The notes under the pieces are model-generated. The model worked only from the letters and a program-made list of their open reading frames with translations. It made no database searches and had not been told where the DNA came from. 64,000 nucleotides of DNA from Agrostemma githago. Taxonomy: Eukaryota; Streptophyta; Magnoliopsida; Caryophyllales; Caryophyllaceae. Positions 1 to 10,341 of the stretch are shown piece after piece (the first letter of the stretch is position 1; every line of letters starts with the position of its first letter). The stretch lies in assembly GCA_958450325.1 (NCBI GenBank), contig OY288248.1, forward strand, positions 45,708,005 to 45,772,004. The letters are read 5' to 3'. The translations under genes were made by a program, and so were the position numbers.

Positions 1-213
1 CTATGTAATCTTTCGTTCTTAGCCAAAAAAATTTTGACACAAAAAAAAATTCTAGGACTAAGACTATATAGTTAAAGTATAATTATCTCGCATTGAAAAA
101 TGAATATGGATTGATGGAATTCTATATATTATAAATAAGTGTAATCATTCGTCTATGAATAAAAGTTTTTAATTAGACTATATATCTAAACTTAAATAAA
201 TTTAAGTAAAATT

Positions 214-263
214 ATCCCACATCGAAAAATTATAATAAGGTGAATTTTTATTATTGTATAAAT
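214..263 (+). promoter_or_regulatory. USE-TATA module 1
   Basis: ATCCCACATCG at 214-224 matches the plant snRNA upstream sequence element consensus RTCCCACATCG. TATAAAT starts at 257, a gap of exactly 32 bp. This is the Pol II-type spacing class (Pol III-type is about 10 bp shorter). Whether it is used is unknown. Confidence 0.5.
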
Positions 264-582
264 AAGAGTAATCATTCATCCAAAATATATAATAAGATAA
301 TTCATATGTTTATACTAAAAGTGGAATATTTTAAATGCTTAAATACAACACTATTGGTTAAATACCGACAAAAAAACTTTTGAATCTTAAAAAAGTTTTT
401 AATATACAACACTACAAGCTTAAAATCATCCCACATTGAAAATTGTGATGAAATTCTATACTTCGTATTATAATAATCAAAACTTAAAAAGAGCTTTTAA
501 GACTATAAGTTTAAGTAAATTATCTCACATCGAAAAAAAAAAAATTGACGAGCTGATGGAAGACTATAAACTTAAATAAATC

Positions 583-632
583 ATCCCACATCGAAAAGTT
601 ATGATAAGGTGATGAAACTTTATAGTATAAAT
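583..632 (+). promoter_or_regulatory. USE-TATA module 2
   Basis: ATCCCACATCG lies at 583-593 and TATAAAT at 626-632, again a 32-bp gap. The sequence between the two boxes differs from the other modules but its length does not. Confidence 0.5.
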
Positions 633-1492
633 AAGACTAATCATTCGTTCTTAAATATCAATAAAAAATTCTAAGTCTTAAAAACTCTCTTAATAAGACT
701 ACAAACTTAACTAAAATAATCTCACATCGAAACATTATAATAAGGTGAAACTTAGATAAAACTATCCCACATCCGAAAAATTATAAAGTTTTATCAAACA
801 AAAATCTTTTGAGTCTTAAAAAGGTTCTTAAGACTATACACAAAAGACTAATTATAATTTTTTTCTTAGACATCAACCAACAATATTTTGAGTTTAAAAA
901 AGTCTTAATAAGACTACAAAATTAAAATTATCCCACATTGAAACAATTAAAATAAGGTATGGTGATGATTTTATATTATAAATAAGACTACAAATTTTAC
1001 TTAAATTATCCCAAATCGACAAATTGTAATATGGTTATGGTTCTATATTATAAATAAGACTAATTATTTGTTCTTAGATATGATATCAATCAAAATCTTT
1101 TGAGTCTTCAAAAAACTCTTAAGACCATAAAAAGACGATGAAATTCTATGGTGATGAAATTCTATATTATAAACAAGACTAATCATTTATCCTTAGATGT
1201 CAACAAAAAAACTTTTAATCTTAAAAAAAGCTATTAATATGACTACAAATAAAGTTAAATTAAAATTATCAGGTCTACGTAATCTTTCGTTCTTAGATAT
1301 TAACCAATAATATTTTGAACTTAAAAAAAAGGTATAATTAAAGTATATAGTTAATGTATAATTACCCCGCATCGAAATTAAGATGATGTGATAGAATTCT
1401 ATGTATTATAAATAAGAGTAATCATGCATCCGTCTATAAATAAAAGTTCTTAATTAGACTATATCTAAACTTAAATAAACTTAATTAAAATT

Positions 1493-1542
1493 GTCCCACA
1501 TCGAAAAAATTATAATAAGGTGAATTTTTTTATTATATAAAT
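1493..1542 (+). promoter_or_regulatory. USE-TATA module 3
   Basis: GTCCCACATCG (the R = G form of the consensus) lies at 1493-1503 and TATAAAT starts at 1536, a 32-bp gap. Confidence 0.5.
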
Positions 1543-1879
1543 AAGAGTAATCATTCATCAAAAGTATATACTCCAACAAGATGATCAAATTCGATTATAT
1601 AAATAAAGAGTAATCGTCTATCATCTAACATAAACTTAAGTATGATGAGGTGATGAAATTCTATATCATAAGTGAGTAATCTTATGGTTTTAAATATATA
1701 AATAAGAGTAATCGTGCGTTTTTTTGGGTTTTTAAAGCATATCTTAAAACTATAAACTTTGAGTAAATTATCTTGTATCGAAAAATTATGATGAGGCGAT
1801 AGAATCTTATATTATCAATCAAAAAAATTATTCGCATGCATTCTTTTGAGTTTTAGAATAAGCTCTTAAGACTACAAAC

Positions 1880-2047
1880 TTAGTTGAAATTAAGTTTGAT
1901 TACTAATATTATGTGATTATCTTATTTATTATAATGATATAGATTGATCAAGTTTCTTACTGTATTTAACGAATATACATCATCAATGTACTTAAGCCAA
2001 TTAATCCGAAGCCAACTAACCCGTGCAACGCACGGGCTTTAATCTAG
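1880..2047 (+). mobile_element. Helitron-like 3' terminus closing array I
   Basis: A GC-rich hairpin (CCCGTGC, loop AAC, GCACGGG; 2020-2036) stands out in very AT-rich DNA and is followed 7 bp later by CTAG (2044-2047) and then T. A short hairpin a few bases before CTRR, inserted before a T, is the canonical Helitron 3' end. The unique stretch before it (from the AAGTTTGATTACTAATAT segment near 1887) recurs at 61285-61330, so the array and this tail may belong to one non-autonomous element family. The 5' end (expected to start with TC) is outside or not recognised. Confidence 0.5.
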
Positions 2048-2370
2048 TATATATATAAATAAGGCTTTTTTCGAGCGATCTCATTGATCCGTTTCATCAA
2101 ACCTCAAATTAGGAAAGTATCATAAATAATAATAAAAAAATCAACTAGAGAATCTTTTAATTATTATAATATATATTTAATTTATCATATTAATGAGATG
2201 TTTTACCATTCTTAGTTAAAAACCTTTAGAGTTCATTTTTTAAAAACATTATCGTAAAATAAATTATAAAAATAAAATAATTATATTCGTGGTAAAAAAT
2301 GCTTTCATTAGAGTATAAATTTCATATTATTTGTTTCACATTATGTTATGAATTTATTACATATGACAGT
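2048..2370. other. AT-rich spacer with no recognised feature
   Basis: This stretch contains neither the array unit nor a coding frame. It lies between the CTAG terminus and the next array copy and could be the original insertion site or the 5' end of a second array-bearing element. Confidence 0.5.
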
Positions 2371-2379
2371 TTTAAAATT

Positions 2380-2429
2380 ATCCCACATCGACAAATTATA
2401 ATATGATGATGAAATTCTATATTATAAAT
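2380..2429 (+). promoter_or_regulatory. USE-TATA module 4
   Basis: ATCCCACATCG at 2380-2390 and TATAAAT from 2423, 32-bp gap. Confidence 0.5.
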
Positions 2430-2663
2430 GAAGAGTAATAATTCGTTCTTCGATATCTACCAAAAGTCTTTTGAATCTCAAAAAGAGTTCCTAACTATAA
2501 ACCTTAATTAATTATCTTTTGAATCTCAAAAGAAGTTACTAAGACTATAAACCTTAATAATTCCTATATCGAAAAATTATGATGAGGTGATGAAATTTTA
2601 TATTATAAAGAAGAATAATCATTCGGTTTTAAATAAATATTGACCAAGAAAAACATTTAAATT

Positions 2664-2713
2664 ATCCCACATCGAAAAATTATGATGGGGTGATGTAATT
2701 CTATATTATAAAT
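2664..2713 (+). promoter_or_regulatory. USE-TATA module 5
   Basis: ATCCCACATCG at 2664-2674 and TATAAAT from 2707, 32-bp gap. Confidence 0.5.
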
Positions 2714-3617
2714 GATAGTAATCATTCAATTTTAAATATCGATAAAAAACTTTTAACTCTTAAAAAAACTTTTAATATATAAGACTACAAACTTAAAATC
2801 ATTTCACATTTAAAAATTATGATGGAGTGATGAAATTCTATATTATAATCAAAAGTAAAGACGTTCTTTTTTTAGTTTTAAAAAGAGTTTTTAAGACTAT
2901 TATCTTAAGTAAATTATTTCACAGAGAAATTATGATGAGGTGATGGAAGACTATAAACTTAAATAAATTATCTCACATCAAAAAATTATGATGAGTTGAT
3001 GAATTCTATATTATTAATAAGACTAATTAATCATTCGTTCTTAAATATAATAAAAAAACTTTTAAGTCTTTAAAAGTCTTTTAATAAGACTACAAACTTA
3101 AGTAAAAATAATCTTACATCGAAAAATTATAATAAGGTGACGAAAATTTATATTATAAATAAGAGTAATTATGTGCTCTAAAATATTAACCAAAAATCTT
3201 TTGAGTCTTAAAAATATATAAAGACTATAAACTTATAAAACTATCTCACATTCGAAAAATTATAAAATTTCATCAAACAAAAATCTTTTAAGTTTTAAAA
3301 ACGTTCTTAAGACTATACACTTAAGTAAAAAATTATAATAAGGAGAAGAAATTATATATTATAAATAAGACATAATAATTCTTCCTTAAACATCAACCAA
3401 CTTAAGTAATTCGCTCACATCGAAAAATTATGATGAGATTATGAATTTTTACTAAATAAGAGTAATAATTGTTTTTAAATATCAACCAATAATATTTTGA
3501 GTTAAAAAAAGGTCCTAATAAGACTACAAACTTAAAATTATCCTGCATCGAAATAATTTAAATAAGGTACGGTTATGATTCTATATTATAAATAAGAAAA
3601 CAAATTTTAGTTAAATT

Positions 3618-3667
3618 ATCCCACATCGACAAATTATAATAATACAATGAATTTCTATATTATAAAT
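3618..3667 (+). promoter_or_regulatory. USE-TATA module 6
   Basis: ATCCCACATCG at 3618-3628 and TATAAAT from 3661, 32-bp gap. Confidence 0.5.
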
Positions 3668-4528
3668 AAGCCTAAGCTAATTATTTGTTCTTAGATATCA
3701 ATCAAAATCTTTTGAGTTTTAAAAAACTCTTTAAGTTTATAAATTTAAGTAAATTATCTTACATCGAAAAATTATACTCCTCTCTTTTGAGTTTTTAAAA
3801 AACCAACAATATTTTGAGTTTCAAAAAAGGTCTTAATAAGACTATGAACTTAAAATTATCTCACACCAAAACAATTAAAATAAGATACAGTGATGATTTT
3901 ATATTATAAATAAGGATACACATTTTAGTTAAATTATCCACATCAACAAATTATAATAAGACGATAGATTTATATATTATAAATAATGGAGTACTCCGTA
4001 GTAATCATGTGCTCTTAGATATTAACCAAAAATCTTTTGAGTCTTAAAATACATATTAAGACTATATAAACTTAAGTAAAACTATCCACATTCGAAAAAT
4101 TATAAAGTTTCATCAAACATAAATATGTTGAGTCTTAAAAAAGTGTAGACACCCGCATTTTGCCTGCTAGTGTCTATAGCAGTTCCCGACAAACACCCGA
4201 TGATGATCGGACGCAAACGTGACTTAGTATACTCGGATTTGGACCCGAAATCAATAATATCTGACATGGACTTTTAGCGGAGTAATAATCTCACAAAACA
4301 GACCTCAAATTCAGGCACAGTGGGTCGTTCCGAGCAAAATAAGACTAATTTGGGCCAAAACCGACACCAAAAATAAATCCCGTCTTTTGGCGACCGGGTC
4401 AAAACCCGGTCAAAGACGAACCCGTCACAAAAACAGCCCAAGTGCACCTTCTAGAAGCTGGTGCCCAACCCCATTTTCAAAAAAGATCACACAATCAACC
4501 AAGTCAACCCTTTCCTTTTTTATCTCGG

Positions 4529-4650
4529 TTTACCTGATCCACTCGATCGAGTGGATTGACCCACTCGGTCGAGTGGAGCGTCAAAGACCGGATCAGGCCC
4601 ATTTTCTAGGGCACTCGACCGAGTGCACTAGGGCCACTCGATCGAGTGAC
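4529..4650. repeat. Palindrome cluster just upstream of the LTR TATA box
   Basis: Four near-identical palindromes (CACTCGATCGAGTG and the variants CACTCGGTCGAGTG and CACTCGACCGAGTG) lie within about 120 bp and end about 22 bp upstream of TATAAATA. The position suggests a U3 binding-site array. The motif recurs downstream in this LTR and in the antisense gene intron. No binding protein can be named from sequence. Confidence 0.6.
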
Positions 4651-4671
4651 CCTAGGTCGTGGGGTAAACTC

Positions 4672-4679
4672 TATAAATA
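4672..4679 (+). promoter_or_regulatory. TATA box of the Tat 5' LTR
   Basis: TATAAATA in the context CTCTATAAATACCCC is a textbook plant TATA box in the U3 part of the LTR. Transcription would start near 4700-4710. The equivalent box in the 3' LTR is at 19539-19546. Confidence 0.7.
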
Positions 4680-4944
4680 CCCCATGACCCTCACTCATTT
4701 CACAAGTTTTGATCATCCATTTTTACCTACATTCACCTCACATTTCAGCCACACTCTCTACCCTACAACCCTAAGCAAACACACACCAAAAACCGAGTCC
4801 CTTGTCCCTCGAAAAACCGACAATTCATCCACACACACACACATACACCATAACTTACATACATCCTCGATACTCCAAAGTCCCGTCACTATTTGCGAGT
4901 CCATTTCCGAGGTCTTTACTAAGCATGTATGTTGAGGGTGTCCT

Positions 4945-5813
4945 TGATGTGAGTTGATATGAACTTTGAAACAAGAATATGAAGTAGGATTAGTATTCTG
5001 AAATGGAACGTAAACAAGTGACCAAAACAGAATGAAAGGATAGTTTTAAGGATGAATAAACCGTAACCAAGGATAGTATGCTAGGTGAAGTAGACCTATA
5101 CTCCAACAAAGCAGGTGCTAAATCAAACAACGCGATTGAAGTAGCGAGTTTAGAGCTTGTAACGCGACTTACTCTAGACTTTGTCTTGTAAACTACAAGG
5201 ACGTAAAAGAAAGCTTAGCTTTACTCAGATTTTTTGATATGCAAATTGGATGATTTATTCCTTCAAAATGACCGGCTATATATAGCCTACAAGAGCCTTT
5301 AAACCGGCTAGTTTAGGGTGACAAAAACAAAGACTAAACCTATTGTGAACTAGGAGCTAATTACAAAGTTGGGAGCTAATAACAAAGAGATGTGAACATG
5401 GAGCTAATAACTATGCTAAGTGAAGAGTAATCAGCCGTGGTCTTCTTATGTGAACATGGAGATGAAAACAAAGCTTGAGTTGGAGTAATGAGGCGCGGCA
5501 ACAATGTGAACATGGAGCCAAGAACAAGGCCAACAAAGGAGCCTTCCAACGTGCACACCATAAGGACACAATCAGCCTCATAACTTCAGTACTCTTCCCA
5601 TGTTTGATTGAGTGTGAAACCAAGTTAATGTCTTCATTTAACCGTGATTACTTGCTTCTTTATTCAGCTCTAACTTGAGCTAGCTCCATTATTTGAAGAT
5701 GACCCCTTATTAGTGCTAATGTAGCTGGACTATGTTTATGTAGGAGCTAGTATTCTTTCATTGAGCTCTTTAGTACTTCCTTACTTGGATTAGTAGCTTC
5801 TTGATTTGGATCA
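4945..5813 (-). mobile_element. Solo LTR of the chromovirus-like family, inserted in the Tat 5' LTR
   Basis: This 869-bp segment begins TGATGTGAG and ends GGATCA on the plus strand, which is the minus orientation of the family LTR. It is flanked by a perfect 5-bp duplication GTCCT (4940-4944, 5814-5818). The uninterrupted site is present in the 3' LTR near 19810. There is no internal sequence, so it is the product of LTR-LTR recombination. It includes the palindromic TATA region GGCTATATATAGCC (5274-5287). Confidence 0.95.
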
Positions 5814-6429
5814 GTCCTAAACCCCATTTCAATCTTTGTTACTTTTATTTACATTTTTGTATCGTTTATATTATACCTATACTAGTATTGTAATCCTAAC
5901 ACTAACTCTAACATCCTAACACTTTACATTTTCGCATCCTAACTCTTACATTTTCGTTACTAACATTACTATACCGCGTACTTATATATAAGCTAGTATC
6001 AAATTTCGGTTTTGGATACGTTTGACTATAATTGTCGCCTAAAATCCGTCTAATCCCTTTACGAGCAACGACGGAGGTGGAGCCCTTTCGAGGAGCCCCG
6101 CCCCAATATACTCAAGGGCGTGACGTGATCGCGACTAATCGTAGTTGAACGCATTCGATCCCATTTTAATTAGTGCGGAACCCGTTGACACGAAAACCGA
6201 CATCACATAACCCGAAAGGGTTAGTTTCGATGTCGTGACGTAGAGGGAGGCATTCCGTCGCTAATTCAAATTTTCCAACGTAAATGTTTTCATAAAATCC
6301 CGACAACGGTATTATAATCGTACATGTACACGATTATAGTACCGGAGGTCGAGTTAAATTCAAATCATGCGATATTTGCATTTAATTCGACCGACCGTCG
6401 ATTTTGCACCCAAAAAACGAAACGAGTTG

Positions 6430-6625
6430 ACACTCGTACAAGGGCTACTCGACCGAGTGCATAAGCCACTCGATCGAGTAGCGTCCATCAAACAGAACAG
6501 AACCCTTTTCGAGGGGCTACTCGACCGAGTGCATAGGCCACTCGATCGAGTAGCGTCCATAAAACTGGGCAGAACCTTTTTTGAGGACGCACTCGACCGA
6601 GTCAGACCATGACTCGACCGAGTGG
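6430..6625. repeat. Second palindrome cluster in the Tat 5' LTR
   Basis: Six CTCGA(T/C)CGAGT palindromes occur here, four of them arranged as an approximately 86-bp unit present twice (CTACTCGACCGAGTGCAT then CCACTCGATCGAGTAG). It lies far downstream of the TATA box, in R or U5. The 3' LTR has the same cluster at about 20438-20618. Confidence 0.65.
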
Positions 6626-7605
6626 GTCCTGTAACCCAGAAAACCGAGAGCTTAAATGCACATTTAAGCCTCGTCCTTTTTTACGACTTTTAGTCGACAC
6701 GTGTAAAGCCAATCACGTGAATCCATTTTCCAAAACTCACGTCCATCACGACACCTTAACGACTTTGATCGATTTTTCGACGTGATAAGTCGGGACAAGG
6801 CATCGAGGCATAGGATCGGGCTAGCATCACGCCTAGGTCCTATGTCTCCGTCCTTCGTTTAATACACAACGCAATGTGCATTTAAACGGGGTTAGTCCGT
6901 CTACACATTTCGCGGTCAAGTTTACATACGGGTCCGTTCCTATCTTTGTATTATCTATTGTTCCGTTTATTTTTGTATTGGCCGGGTTGTATTTCCGCCC
7001 GTGTAACTTGTACGTTATTTATTTTCGAGTTTTATTTATTTGCTTGCTTACCGCTTTATAAATGAACCTCGCATGCTAAACCATTTCGACCATAATTAAG
7101 ATGCATTAAATGACGTAGTTAACCAATGACTCACATGCTTAGCCCGAAAACGCTGTTTGCATATCATTTAATCGTTTTACTAGCGCGCGCACACGAACAC
7201 GAGCGATGTCTTGGTAGAGGCCGCCATGTGCGGGCGGGGTTGGGTGTCCTTAGTGGGCTTCCCAACACGTACCCTCACCCCTTACTCAGAACCTTTGGTT
7301 TCCGGATGTCCGAAACCCTTGGCGCACGAGAGTCATTCTATATACGAAAGCCGGTTTATACGGTATCGATATTGCAATGCAAAGGGACGAGCCCAATGAA
7401 CTCTGAAATCGAAGTGGGCTTACTTTGTGTAAAGCCCATGACGACATAGAGTGGGCTCGTATGGTTCCGAATAACCACAAAATTCGGTGGCGACTCCATT
7501 TTGACTTAAATTTCGAACCCGAGAACAATCTCACCACGAGATTCATTCGCCTACCCAAACCCGCGCGTGGCCGCGTCGGGGTGGACCTACGTCATGTCCA
7601 CAATT

Positions 7606-7623
7606 TGGCGACTCCGCTGGGGA
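7606..7623 (+). other. Primer binding site of the Tat element
   Basis: TGGCGACTCCGCTGGGGA begins 3 bp after the 5' LTR. It starts with TGG (complement of a tRNA CCA end) and closely resembles the complement of a plant tRNA-Arg acceptor arm, the primer usual for Ogre-type elements. The tRNA identity is from memory of the family, so moderately sure. Confidence 0.75.
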
Positions 7624-8786
7624 CACCTGATGTACCACATGTCATCGGGGTTCCTAGGGTGAGACTCGAAGAGAAATCGTTCGTATATTAGTGTGCGCGC
7701 ATTAGTTTAATGGTTCATGCATAACCCAAATTTTGCCCGGGCCGGTTACTTGTGACCGACGTCCCACTATACCACGGTGCATTCCTACATGGGTGCACTA
7801 AAGACTTCGATGGCGGAATTCACCGGGGTTTTACGGCAGGTCCTAGTTCCAAATCGGCTAGGAAGTCCGTCCCGTTTCGTGAGAATGCTATCGTTGTTGG
7901 TATAGACCCTACTTTGACCGACCGAGACTTAGTGTAAAGCATACATAAGCGTCGTTATAATGCTTGTTTGACTATGTGCTACTTGGTTTCCGTGTTTCTT
8001 TTCAAAAAACCGTCATTTCAAAAAATGCATCTTTCCAAAACACCCAAATTTTGAAAAACCCGAAATGCTGTCCGTTTCGGGACCCGTCTTTTCAAAATAT
8101 CCAATTTTCAAAATTCGGAATGCCGCCGAAATCTAGGATCAAATGATTTGACTCAAAATATCCTTTTTCTCTAGTCGGCATGATGCCCGTTTTAATTCTC
8201 GAATTTCCAACACCATCTCGATTTTCTGAATTTTCAAAATTCTAATCTTGGTTTTCGAAATTCCGTTTTTAATTTTCAAACTCTCGGAAATTCATCCACT
8301 CATTTTATATTCAAATTTTCAAACCCCCAACTATCCTAGTAAACCTTCCTTATTATAGGACCTACCGTCTAGCCGTGTGTCGGGTCTTTGCATAGTATGT
8401 CGAAGGTCTATAGCGTCGAAACTCCGCTGATCCTATATCACGAGTTTCCCCCCTTCCCGAGTCCGCCTTATCCGTCAAGGCACGACCAACCCGCGTAGGG
8501 CATACCCCTACAAAGGAAAGTCCGTCCATACACTCGAGTCATAAGTCTGGGGAAAAGTCTCACGTGGACCTTCCTTTGAACGGGATTAGGCCCACAAAGC
8601 CAAAATCCTAAGGAAGTTATACCACCCATCGAGTCATCCGTCTAGATGTCTTTCTCGAGTCTCTAGTCTTCTTTCCTAGTGTCGCTCGGGATGTACTTTT
8701 CCTTTCTTTTTCCAAGATCTGGGTTCAGTTTCTGATTACGCGGTGTTCTTACAGACAGGCCGCCAGCAACTAGACACGCTCGAAGG
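7624..8786 (+). other. Untranslated leader of the Tat element
   Basis: About 1.16 kb separate the primer site from the gag start. No frame here resembles a known protein. The stretch 7990-8330 is rich in TTTTCAAAA-like repeats. A long leader is normal for Tat elements and may hold packaging signals, but none can be pointed to. Confidence 0.6.
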
Positions 8787-10341
8787 ATGGCTACTTTGAA
8801 CAGCCTACAAACCTCTCTGGACGCCATGGTCGCGAAGCAGACCGATATCGAAGCCCAACTGACTGAAATGAGGGCTGGCCAAGTGGCCATTGTTGCTCGC
8901 CTAGCTACGGTGGAGCAAAGGGCTCCTAATGTCGAGGCTAATGAGCCTCTAGCTGAACTAGTCAGCGCGGTGCGTCGACTAGAGGAACAAGTCCATTTAG
9001 CTGGGAGTAACAACATCCATCGGGAGAATAGTCGAGAGTACAACCCGCTGAGTGACAAGCTGCCCGCGAACCTGAACCTCACAGGTTTGCCCATGTTTGA
9101 GGGAACTGAGGACCCGTTACTACATGTGCGGGCCTTCAAGGAATTCATGGCCATCAAGGGAGTGGATTCGACCATGTTCAAGAATCTCTTTGCTGTCCCT
9201 TGAGAAGCACCCACGGGCCTGGTACTATAGGCTAGACCCGAAAAAATACCCTACATGGGATGATGTGGCTACCGAGTTCGCTCGAAACTATGTTGACAAC
9301 ACCGAGATCCAAACCACAATGCGATCTCTGGAGGTTATGGCCCAAGAGCCAAAGGAAGGTTTCACTAAATACCTTTAACGATGGAGGACCGAGAGCGTGA
9401 AATTGGTCGATAAGCCCAATGAGAAGACTCTAGTGGAGGCTTTTGTCAAGAACCTCCTCCCCTCCTACCGGGTTCACCTCTGGTACGCTGTCATACCCAA
9501 TTTCACCACCCTTACTGAAATGGGTATGAGGATCGAAGACGACCTGAGACTAGAAAGCCTCACTAAGGCCGCTAGCAAAGGATACCAAGGGACCTCTTCC
9601 TCCACCACTAAGCCCCAGGCTGCAGCTCGCAGCATTTTTGACGCGGTTAATCTACTAGATGCCCCGTCCAAGAAGAACACCCCACCTCGGGTCTTCACTG
9701 ATATAGGTACTACCTATACCTATGCCTTACAAAGGCTATCCTCCAAAGGCCTAATCCAACCGATAGGCCCAACTCCTGAAGTTCCGGTCGAGCGACGCTC
9801 CAAGAACTACAATGCTCAGGCCTATTGCCAATACCACCGGGGCAATGGGCACGACACCGAAAAATGTTGGAAGCTGAAACACTTGATCCAGGACCTGATC
9901 GAAAGCGGTAAAATCCCGCTACCCGGAGATAAGCCAAGCAACAAGGAGAACCCTTTCAGCTCCCATGCCATCTTTGCCGGGGAGGTGATTGATTGCTCTC
10001 ACCTTATCTCTCCATTCATCCCGCAAGTGAACGGGATCTGGTTTGACGACGAGGAGGATGTCTACCTCGCTAAAGGGGAAACCGTTCCCATCACCCCTGA
10101 ACAGATTCGAGAGGCCAAAACTCGAGTCCTAGCCAGCAACCACCTTGGTCGTCCCTATCTAGCCACAAGCACTAGGGACACCCCTATCCCGGCAACCATC
10201 ACCGATCCACTCGGGATGGAAGTCGCCCCTGAAGAGCCGACCGTTGAAACGGCTATTGTGAAGCAACTGAAGAGAACCCGAGTTGACCTCACTATATGAC
10301 AACTCTTAGTCAGCTCACAAGAACATCGAGAAGCACTTACA
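8787..10341 (+). pseudogene. Tat gag (frameshift and two stops)
   Basis: Gag forms the RNA-packaging particle. The start ATG at 8787 opens a coiled-coil-like N-terminus (LQTSLDAMVAKQTDIEAQL) leading into the gag core (LPMFEGTEDPLLHVRAFKEF). Near 9195 the frame shifts by one; the core continues in the frame of 9207-9375 (HPRAWYYRLDP), stops at TAA 9376-9378, continues with a further gag-core segment, and stops again at TGA 10297-10299, in place of a likely TGG. A Cys/His cluster typical of Tat gag (CQYHRGNGHDTEKCWKLK) lies near 9830-9880. Beyond the second stop the same frame runs into protease. TAA and TGA are what C-to-T or G-to-A changes in methylated DNA would give. Confidence 0.88.

Larger units (their letters stand above)
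1..1930. repeat. Degenerate AT-rich tandem array I (about 130-bp units with USE/TATA motifs)
   Basis: The sequence is a run of diverged units sharing the order: TCCCACATCG-like box, about 32 bp, TATAAATA box, a CATTCGTTCTTA-like stretch, a CTTTTGAGTCTTAAAA stretch, an inverted TTAAGACT, and AACTTAAGTAAATT before the next box. Units differ by indels and many are truncated. There is no credible protein-coding frame. It continues off the left edge of the window. I see the unit order directly; a promoter role is inference. Confidence 0.85.
2371..4143. repeat. Degenerate AT-rich tandem array II, left part
   Basis: The same unit type resumes here. Long stretches of 2700-3700 line up in order with 320-1260, so the array contains a larger duplicated block with an offset of about 2.4 kb. 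The array is cut at 4143 by the Tat element, whose target-site copy AAAAG is 4139-4143, and continues at 21600 and again at 59771. Confidence 0.85.
4144..7602 (+). repeat. 5' LTR of the Tat element (interrupted by a solo LTR)
   Basis: It matches 19011-21594 end to end apart from the inserted 4945-5813 segment and its target duplication; the net length is 2585 bp against 2584 bp on the right. It contains a TATA box at 4672 and two clusters of CTCGATCGAG-type palindromes (about 4529-4650 and 6440-6625). Confidence 0.95.

Noticed and set aside
2020..2036. Rho-independent-type terminator or miRNA hairpin
   Set aside because: In a plant nuclear context, the CTAG placed just after it fits a Helitron end much better.
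1..4143. Host gene or snRNA gene in the AT-rich left region
   Set aside because: No U-snRNA sequence (for example an Sm site with the expected flanks) is seen after the TATA boxes, and no coding frame exists; only the promoter-like boxes match.
4387..4935. 182-residue open frame in the Tat 5' LTR, repeated at 19254-19802
   Set aside because: It is LTR sequence spanning the palindromes and TATA box. Its presence at both ends is due to LTR duplication, and the composition is low-complexity Ser/Thr/His without a domain.
6360..6612. Possible repeat protein (LDRVHKPLDRVASIK repeats)
   Set aside because: The repeats simply translate the CTCGA(T/C)CGAG palindrome cluster; the opposite strand gives an equally repetitive peptide.
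7126..7691. Overlapping open frames at the 3' end of the Tat LTR
   Set aside because: Several frames overlap on both strands, all are repeated in the other LTR, and none has a recognisable motif.
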